From an uncultured Ruminococcus sp. (GTDB lineage Bacteria > Bacillota > Clostridia > Oscillospirales > Ruminococcaceae), in contig CAMWHN010000071.1 of assembly GCA_947174085.1 (NCBI GenBank), positions 1-9,205 of the forward strand: a stretch of 9,205 bases of DNA, given 5' to 3'. Position 1 is the stretch's first letter. Every line of letters starts with the position of its first letter. A program made the position numbers and the translations under genes. Positions 1-5,566 of the stretch are shown here, piece by piece. The notes beneath the pieces were generated by a model, which made no database searches, had not been told where the DNA came from, and saw nothing but the letters and a program-made list of their open reading frames with translations.

Positions 1-906
1 CATAAAAATTAAGCCAAGATAATATTTGCATTTATTATTTTTTAAATTATCCTGAAACAAGAAATGCATAAAATTATCTTGAAACCATAATACAAGCGTA
101 ATATTCCAACTCTGCATAAAAGCCGTAATACTTGAAGTAAAAAACGGGTGACTGAAATTTTTAGGCAATTCATAGCCAAAACATTTTCCGAGACCTCTTG
201 CCATTTCAGAATAACCAAGCAATTCAAAATATAAATACATAGAAAATACAATTGTAATTAACCAAGCTGTTAGCATACTCATAGCTTCGGGTGAAATCTG
301 TTTTAATTCTTTAAAAATATACCCGAACGTATCTGCAAGCACAACTTTTTCTGCTAACCCTCTGATAAATATACTTAAACCATCACTTAATGCAATAATA
401 TTTATTTTTTTATGTTCCGACTGTTTTCTATATTCTTCATAGGAAAATACAGGTCCTGCAAACAAAATCGGAAATAACATAAAATACACACCTAACCGAA
501 TAAAATTCATTTCTGCCGGAAATTTATTTCTATAAACGCCGATTAAATAGCCTAATCCCTGTAGCGTATATACTGCAATGCCAATTAAAAATATATAATC
601 TTGATAATAAATTTTTGTCACATTGCGAATCCAAACCATTTCCGCCACTTGCAATATAACAGAACATAATAATATATTACTGCATAGTAATTTTTTACGC
701 TTACATTTTTCAATAATAATTCCTACAATATAATCATAGCAAACAAATCCTATTAAAAAAAATAACTTTAGCCAACTTCCCCAACTGTATAATAATAAAC
801 TACTAAATAACAAATAAACTTGCTTGTATTTTTCTGGAATGCAATAATAAATCAGCAATAATAACGGCAATCCTAATAATAAAAAACTCAATGATGCCAA
901 CTGCAT
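1..906 (-). CDS. MBOAT-family membrane O-acyltransferase (AlgI/DltB-like), partial: N-terminal 302 residues
   Basis: The reading frame is open from the ATG at 906 to the left edge, so the C-terminal part is missing. The predicted protein is a polytopic membrane protein resembling AlgI-type O-acyltransferases, which move acyl (usually acetyl) groups onto extracellular polysaccharides. Visible family landmarks are a hydrophobic start with LYSWGS (residues 39-44), FPILFAGPV (145-153), GLAEKVVLADTFG (183-195), YFELLGYSEMARGLG (226-240) and SWNITLVLWFQD (266-277). The last corresponds to the canonical RWHISLSxWFRD block, but the His is Asn268 and several flanking Arg are lost. The second, catalytic His would lie beyond the window. 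GAGG inside the end of the upstream gene sits 9 nt before the ATG, and the intergenic gap is 4 bp, so it is cotranscribed with rnmV. The acceptor substrate is unknown; no alginate or teichoic-acid partner is visible. Confidence 0.85.
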   Translation of the reverse strand, partial: MQLASLSFLLLGLPLLLLIYYCIPEKYKQVYLLFSSLLLYSWGSWLKLFFLIGFVCYDYIVGIIIEKCKRKKLLCSNILLCSVILQVAEMVWIRNVTKIYYQDYIFLIGIAVYTLQGLGYLIGVYRNKFPAEMNFIRLGVYFMLFPILFAGPVFSYEEYRKQSEHKKINIIALSDGLSIFIRGLAEKVVLADTFGYIFKELKQISPEAMSMLTAWLITIVFSMYLYFELLGYSEMARGLGKCFGYELPKNFSHPFFTSSITAFMQSWNITLVLWFQDNFMHFLFQDNLKNNKCKYYLGLIFM

Positions 907-910
907 AATA

Positions 911-1489
911 TCAAACCTCATTTAGCATATTCCAAAATTCTTCTTTTGTCATCATAGAATTTAGCACTTCCAATAAACTTGTTGCAGATAATAATTCCGG
1001 CAAATTTAATTTTTTTTGCAGTTCACGGCGTTTCAAAGCACTATTCTGCGAGCCATTCAATCCGGCAAGATATAAATCTAATTTTGTAATTACTTCACCA
1101 GATATTTTTTCTTCTGTGAGAACACCAGCTTTTTGAAATGCTTCACGCAAAATTTTAGCATCTATCCCCTCAACACCTAATTTTCCTTCTGCGGATTGTT
1201 TTATTTTTCGTTTTTCTTTTCCGAAAATATCCGGAATATAAATATTTTTAATATTTCCCTCTGAAACAGCACCCTTAATATAATTTCTAATTTGAAAACC
1301 AGCTCTATCCGAATCTGTTAAAATTATAATTCCAGTTGTACGAGCATAATATCTAATTAATTCCAATAATTCCTGATTTTTATAAATCTGAAAACCATTT
1401 GTCTGAATAATTACCGCTTTCACCAGAGACGCAAGCTTAATTTTATCATATTTTCCTTCTACAATAATTGCCTGTTTAATCTGAAGCAA
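911..1489 (-). CDS. rnmV: Ribonuclease M5-like protein (toprim + DUF4093), 5S rRNA maturation
   Basis: The family trims the 5S rRNA precursor in Firmicutes. The toprim core is visible: IIVEGKYDK (residues 8-16, Glu11) and IILTDSDRAG (55-64, Asp59 and Asp61), with EGKLGVEG (101-108) between the toprim core and the C-terminal domain. The C-terminal stretch LNGSQNSALKRRELQKKL resembles the RNase M5 end (GLIGGPAAKCRRERL in B. subtilis). Length is 192 aa, as expected. I chose the TTG at 1489: it lies 8 nt after a strong AAGAGGTGAT ribosome binding site, and the protein then begins MLQIKQAIIVEG, in line with B. subtilis MKIKEIIVVEG. GTG at 1498 and ATG at 1495 are in frame but lie inside that site. 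It sits 23 bp after holA and 4 bp before the MBOAT gene; in Bacillus this gene is next to ksgA instead. Confidence 0.87.
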   Translation of the reverse strand: MLQIKQAIIVEGKYDKIKLASLVKAVIIQTNGFQIYKNQELLELIRYYARTTGIIILTDSDRAGFQIRNYIKGAVSEGNIKNIYIPDIFGKEKRKIKQSAEGKLGVEGIDAKILREAFQKAGVLTEEKISGEVITKLDLYLAGLNGSQNSALKRRELQKKLNLPELLSATSLLEVLNSMMTKEEFWNMLNEV

Positions 1490-1493
1490 ATTC

Positions 1494-1503
1494 ATCACCT
1501 CTT
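1494..1503 (-). promoter_or_regulatory. Ribosome binding site that decides the rnmV start
   Basis: The minus strand reads AAGAGGTGAT, nearly the full anti-Shine-Dalgarno complement. GAGG is 8 nt from TTG at 1489, but only 2 nt from ATG at 1495, and it overlaps GTG at 1498. Spacing therefore favours the TTG start. Confidence 0.7.
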
Positions 1504-1512
1504 GTTTAAAAA

Positions 1513-2547
1513 TTATCTTTCCAGCATTGCAATTACAGTTTTTTCAAATAACACTCTGTCATCAACTGCACCGGAATACATTTTGGCTTGTGCATGACAA
1601 AGCAAATTCAAACATTTTGCAATATGCTCCAGAGATTCGCCCATACTGTCTCTAAAACTGCGTTCTACAGCAAAACTAAACTGATAACCAAAATCATGCA
1701 TAACATCTTGCACAGTCTTACCATTCTGTCTGGCAGAACAAGCTCTTTGCATATCAATAAAACTATTAGAAATAATCGCCATTAAATACGGCATTTCCAT
1801 TTGTAATGCTAACAAATCTTTAACTGCATGGATTGCCTCTGCTGTTTTATATTTTAACACAGCATTTGTCAGCATATAAACTGTTGTTTCCAACTGTGGC
1901 ACAACCATATCTTTTATGATTTGTTCTGTAATCAAACCGCCGTTTACAAAGGCACAGAGTTTATCAATTTCTTGCTGAATTAATAAACTCTGACAATTAC
2001 ATTGCATTGCCAACAGTTGTGCAATATTACGTTCTATCATACAGCCTTGTTTTTTTACTTTGGCAACAATCTCCGTTGCAAGCTGTGAAATATTTTTAGA
2101 TTCTAAACAACAAACAATGCCATTTTTCGCAATATAATCAATTAATTTTTTATTTTGTGCTGTGGGCTTTTTATTTTTACCAGTTTTACCGCCGTAAATA
2201 TCAAAACCCGTCACATCAAATACCAATACAGTCTGTTCAGGTACTTGTTTCACGATTTGCAATAGCATTTTTCTTTCAGATTCTTTTAAAAGCTCCATAT
2301 TACAATCATGAATATAAATGCAATTATATTCTGCAAACATTGGACAAAACTCTATTTCATCTGCAAGCTGATGAAAGTCTAAATTTCGTCCATCTAATTT
2401 AGTAACAACTTCCAGACCACCAATCACTTTCAAAACTTTCTTTGTACAATCCTCTACGGCAAGAATATCACTGCCATAAAAATAATATACATTTGCAAGT
2501 TTATTTTTTATTTGTTCACGCAAACCTTTTGCATCAAGAATCGCCAT
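1513..2547 (-). CDS. holA: DNA polymerase III subunit delta
   Basis: This is the delta subunit of the clamp loader, which opens the beta sliding clamp during chromosome replication. The 344-aa length matches the family. The N-terminus has the typical degenerate AAA+ start, VYYFYGSDILAVEDCTKKV (residues 20-38), where an ATP-binding P-loop is absent, as expected for delta. The C-terminal half is helical, with a conserved-looking region MEMPYLMAIISNSFIDMQRACSARQ near residues 250-275 that matches the clamp-loader collar. The ATG at 2547 is preceded by AAGGAG with good spacing, and this site lies inside the last codons of comEC. The two genes overlap by 14 bp (2534-2547), implying translational coupling. 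Family assignment rests on pattern recognition, as delta subunits diverge strongly. Confidence 0.9.
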   Translation of the reverse strand: MAILDAKGLREQIKNKLANVYYFYGSDILAVEDCTKKVLKVIGGLEVVTKLDGRNLDFHQLADEIEFCPMFAEYNCIYIHDCNMELLKESERKMLLQIVKQVPEQTVLVFDVTGFDIYGGKTGKNKKPTAQNKKLIDYIAKNGIVCCLESKNISQLATEIVAKVKKQGCMIERNIAQLLAMQCNCQSLLIQQEIDKLCAFVNGGLITEQIIKDMVVPQLETTVYMLTNAVLKYKTAEAIHAVKDLLALQMEMPYLMAIISNSFIDMQRACSARQNGKTVQDVMHDFGYQFSFAVERSFRDSMGESLEHIAKCLNLLCHAQAKMYSGAVDDRVLFEKTVIAMLER

Positions 2548-4633
2548 ATAATCTCCTTACTTGGCATTTGCCATTTTCTGAAATTATAATTTCCAGATTA
2601 TTTTCGCCGATATAGCTATAATTATTTTTCTCATAACAGCTATTCTCATCTAAAATAATTAAAATTCCGCAATCTGACTGCACATTTTCACTTTTCCCAT
2701 AAATTACTAATATATCCGGTATGTCAGAAAACACTTTCTTTTCATTAGTACAGATAAAAATTTTATTTTCATATTCTATCTTTAATTTATCTTGTTCAAT
2801 TACTAACAACGCTCCATGAAACAATAACTCTTGCTTTTGTATTACTTCAAAATTTTCTAATTCTTGCATTGTATATATTTTTTCTGGTTTGGGATAATTT
2901 AAATATTTATTATAATTCATCATATTTTTTTCATTTAAATTACATAAATACAAAGCCTGTAATTTTTCAACGCCTTTTTCTTCAAGATACACAGACGCAT
3001 AATTTGCATTTTGATGATTTCCCGATATATCAATTAAAACAGCCTCTGTTCCCTTTCTCACGGCAACCAAACAATTTTTTCCAGTACCTAAAACAGCAAT
3101 TTTTAAATCTTGTGCTTGTAACAAATTTTCTATATTTACAAAAACACCTGTTATAATAAAAACAATTATCACAGAAACACTTGTGAATATTTTATTTTTC
3201 AAACACACCTGACATAAAATTACTAAAATCATTCCAGAAATTAATAAAAATAATAATATTTCACTGTCTGTACTTGCATATGTCCAAGAAAAATTTGCTA
3301 ACCAATCCGAAATTTTTAAAATCAAATTATTGAATATATTTGCACCTGAAAAACATACTTCTGCAATTAAGCCATGACAGCCAAATATAATAGCAATAAA
3401 GCCTAGTATTAAACTTATCATACAAACAGGCACAAGTAATAGATTACTTAATGGCGAAATAAGAGAAATTTCTCTAAAATAAAAAGCACTAACAGGCAAT
3501 AAAATCACAAATACCCAGCAGAAAAATAACAAATTTTTAAAAATTTTATTTAATATTATTTTATTTTCAAAAATTTTTATTTCTTCCGTCATAAAATTTG
3601 CAACAACAGCAATACCTAATGCTCCGGCACAGGATAGCCAAAATCCAGAATTATATATTACAAACGGATTTTCAATCCCTAGAACTAACATAGCAATTGC
3701 CAAATTATTCAAGTTATCTGTTTCACGAAATACAATTCTTGCGCCTTGTGAAAGCAAAATCATAATACAGGCACGTTTCACAGAGACAGTTTCTCCTGCA
3801 CAGAGTACAAATCCACTGCATACAAGCATAATAATTAAAAAGCTTAATTTTCTGCCGACTTTGCATTTTTTTAATAAAAATAACACACAGCCAGCAAGAA
3901 AATCCAAATGTAAGCCAGATACTGCTAAAATATGCCCGATTCCTGTTCTATATAAAGCTTTTTTCGTTGCATAACGCATACTGGATTTATCACCAAATAG
4001 CATACCAGTTAGCATTGCACCTGCTTCACTATCCATATGTGACAAAATTTTTTCTGTCATATTCGCTCGCCAATTATAAATGATATTTTTAAGCGTTTTA
4101 TATTCTGAAACATTTATTTCTAAAATTTCTGTTGTAATATCAAATTCTAAAAAAATCTGTTTTGCCTGATAATATGTTTCGCTGTCAAAAATATAATTTG
4201 ACTGAATTTTCTGAGCAACACCTGAAATTATAATTTCATCACCATAATTTAAATCTTGATTCTCGCAGAATAATTTTATATTTGCTTTTATATTATCATC
4301 TTGAAAATAGCCTGTTAAAATATATTCTGCATAACCAGAATCATAAATTATTTGACTAGCAATATTCCCAGTAAAAACAACTTCCTTTCCAATATAATTT
4401 ACTTGATTTTTTATTATCATATTTTCACAGTGCCAATAACTACAGCACGCTATCACACATGACAGCGTGCTGAATAGTACATATTTCCAGATTTTTTTAT
4501 TTATTAACAACAGAACGATTGCTAATATTATCATCATAACACAAGCAACAATCCGGAACTGTTCTATCACAATTGATGCTGTAATTAAACCAAGTATATA
4601 TAAAAATCCAATATAAATAGCTGGTCGTTTCAT
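2534..4633 (-). CDS. comEC: ComEC/Rec2-family DNA uptake channel with degenerate C-terminal metallo-beta-lactamase-like region
   Basis: ComEC forms the inner-membrane channel through which single-stranded DNA enters during natural transformation. Two N-terminal membrane helices (about residues 5-47) are followed by an OB-fold-like DUF4131 region (about 75-175). The Competence domain (about 205-470) carries MLTGMLFGDKSSM (208-220), TGIGHILAVSGLHL (230-243) and many hydrophobic helices. A soluble tail from about 508 begins LKIAVLGTGKNCLVAVRKG, then VLIDISGNH, as in the ComEC beta-lactamase-like domain. However, the HxHxDH metal motif expected near 560-575 is replaced by LYLCNLNEKNMMNY, so the nuclease function looks lost. 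The 699-aa length is shorter than B. subtilis ComEC (776 aa, from memory). The start overlaps the upstream gene stop as ATGA, with no visible ribosome binding site. No other competence genes are in the window, so DNA uptake is not proven. Confidence 0.93.
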   Translation of the reverse strand: MKRPAIYIGFLYILGLITASIVIEQFRIVACVMMIILAIVLLLINKKIWKYVLFSTLSCVIACCSYWHCENMIIKNQVNYIGKEVVFTGNIASQIIYDSGYAEYILTGYFQDDNIKANIKLFCENQDLNYGDEIIISGVAQKIQSNYIFDSETYYQAKQIFLEFDITTEILEINVSEYKTLKNIIYNWRANMTEKILSHMDSEAGAMLTGMLFGDKSSMRYATKKALYRTGIGHILAVSGLHLDFLAGCVLFLLKKCKVGRKLSFLIIMLVCSGFVLCAGETVSVKRACIMILLSQGARIVFRETDNLNNLAIAMLVLGIENPFVIYNSGFWLSCAGALGIAVVANFMTEEIKIFENKIILNKIFKNLLFFCWVFVILLPVSAFYFREISLISPLSNLLLVPVCMISLILGFIAIIFGCHGLIAEVCFSGANIFNNLILKISDWLANFSWTYASTDSEILLFLLISGMILVILCQVCLKNKIFTSVSVIIVFIITGVFVNIENLLQAQDLKIAVLGTGKNCLVAVRKGTEAVLIDISGNHQNANYASVYLEEKGVEKLQALYLCNLNEKNMMNYNKYLNYPKPEKIYTMQELENFEVIQKQELLFHGALLVIEQDKLKIEYENKIFICTNEKKVFSDIPDILVIYGKSENVQSDCGILIILDENSCYEKNNYSYIGENNLEIIISENGKCQVRRLYGDS
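4443..4472 (-). other. Strong hairpin within the comEC coding sequence
   Basis: The arms CAGCACGCT (4443-4451) and AGCGTGCTG (4464-4472) are perfect 9-bp inverted complements. In the mRNA sense the stem continues through a G-U pair and three further pairs (UCA/UGA) to a UGUG tetraloop, making a 13-bp stem. On the DNA plus strand the same position is an A-C mismatch, so the fold is better as comEC mRNA. It covers codons 54-64 of comEC. No U-run follows, so it is not a standard terminator. Confidence 0.6.
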
Positions 4634-5187
4634 TTTGATAAATTTAAATTTTTAAAAAACAACGGCAATTTTTCAAGAAAAATAATATCATTTCTTTCAG
4701 AAGCGTCACCTTCAGCAAGTACAGCTGCTTTTCCTGCGACAATGCCATTTGCTTTCTGTACTAAATATTCTAATGCCCGAAGTGATTCACCAGTACTAAT
4801 CACATCATCTACAATTAGTACTTTTTTATTTTTTAATAAATCTGCTTTTTCACCATCAAGATATAATACTTGTTCCTGTTCTGTTGTAATAGATTTGACA
4901 TTTACAGAAACAACATCTTGCATATATAATTTTACAGATTTTCTTGCGACAACATAATTTTTCCCACTTTGTCTAGCCATTTCATACGCTAACGGAATGC
5001 CTTTGCTTTCTGCTGTAAGCAAAACATCAAATTCTGGTACTTTTGCAAGCAAAGCTTCTGCACTTTTCACAGTAACTTCTACATCAGAAAACATGATAAA
5101 AGCCCCAATTTCTAAATTCTCATTCACAGGGCATTTTTTTAATTTTCTGGTAAGCCCTGCAATTTGCATTTCATAAAATTCAGCCAT
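4630..5187 (-). CDS. Phosphoribosyltransferase family protein (adenine phosphoribosyltransferase-like)
   Basis: The protein is a type I phosphoribosyltransferase, a family that mostly salvages purine bases with PRPP. The PRPP loop VLIVDDVISTGES is at residues 123-135. LLTAESKGIPLAYEMA (57-71) and ARKSVKLYM (81-89) resemble the corresponding Apt blocks (ESRGF and ARK.GKLP). Length is 185 aa. I chose ATG 5187 because GAGGAGG lies 6 nt upstream; a longer frame from TTG 5202 would start at this ribosome binding site and overlap the HIT gene. The stop overlaps the comEC start by 4 bp (ATGA). Substrate is not certain: adenine, xanthine or another base is possible, and some such proteins in operons are regulators rather than enzymes. 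Confidence 0.85.
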   Translation of the reverse strand: MAEFYEMQIAGLTRKLKKCPVNENLEIGAFIMFSDVEVTVKSAEALLAKVPEFDVLLTAESKGIPLAYEMARQSGKNYVVARKSVKLYMQDVVSVNVKSITTEQEQVLYLDGEKADLLKNKKVLIVDDVISTGESLRALEYLVQKANGIVAGKAAVLAEGDASERNDIIFLEKLPLFFKNLNLSK

Positions 5188-5193
5188 TGAAAA

Positions 5194-5200
5194 CCTCCTC
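5194..5200 (-). promoter_or_regulatory. Ribosome binding site that decides the phosphoribosyltransferase start
   Basis: The minus strand reads GAGGAGG, 6 nt before ATG 5187, and overlaps the stop codon of the HIT gene (5199-5201). This strong, well-spaced site argues for ATG 5187 and against the in-frame TTG at 5202. Confidence 0.8.
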
Positions 5201-5549
5201 AACCAAGAGATTGCTTGCCCCAGCCCATTTTTTTGCCTGCAACCACATGAAAATGCAAATGCATTACACTTTGACCGGCATCTTCGCCACAGTTATTAAT
5301 CACACGATAGCTTTCCAGATTTTCACTTTCAGAAACTTTTGCGATAGCCTCAAAAATTTTTGCGATATAACTTGAATTTTCGGCATTAATTTTTTTTGCA
5401 CAGCAAATATGCGTTTTCGGCACAAATAAATAATGCACTGGCGCAATGGGTTCAATATCTTTGAACGCATAGACAAAATCATCTTCATAGACTTTCGCTG
5501 ATGGAATTTCACCGGCAATAATCTTACAGAATAAACAATCTTGATTCAT
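5199..5549 (-). CDS. HIT-family (HINT-like) nucleotide hydrolase/transferase
   Basis: HIT proteins hydrolyse nucleotide phosphoramidates or related nucleotidyl substrates in the cytoplasm. The active-site triad HLHFHVV (His97, His99, His101) follows GQSVM, as in the HINT branch. CLFC (Cys5, Cys8) near the N-terminus together with VPKTH (His47) suggests the zinc site found in many bacterial HINT proteins. The end, AGKKMGWGKQSLG, is a usual HINT terminus. Length is 116 aa, typical for the family. AAGGAG lies about 10 nt before ATG 5549. It starts 17 bp after alaS and ends 11 bp before the phosphoribosyltransferase. HINT enzymes can hydrolyse aminoacyl-adenylates in vitro, so placement beside alaS is suggestive, but a functional link is inference only. 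Confidence 0.94.
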   Translation of the reverse strand: MNQDCLFCKIIAGEIPSAKVYEDDFVYAFKDIEPIAPVHYLFVPKTHICCAKKINAENSSYIAKIFEAIAKVSESENLESYRVINNCGEDAGQSVMHLHFHVVAGKKMGWGKQSLG

Positions 5550-5566
5550 GATAAAAATTCTCCTTT

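Noticed and set aside
42..251. A 69-codon minus-strand frame at the left edge.
   Set aside because: It lies in another frame of the MBOAT coding sequence, which is open over 302 codons and carries the family motifs.
5390..5397. A8 runs on the coding strand of the HIT gene and of rnmV (near 1010-1017), which could suggest programmed slippage.
   Set aside because: Both frames are intact across the run and give full-length, family-typical proteins; such runs are expected in AT-rich DNA, and no overlapping alternative product is recognisable.
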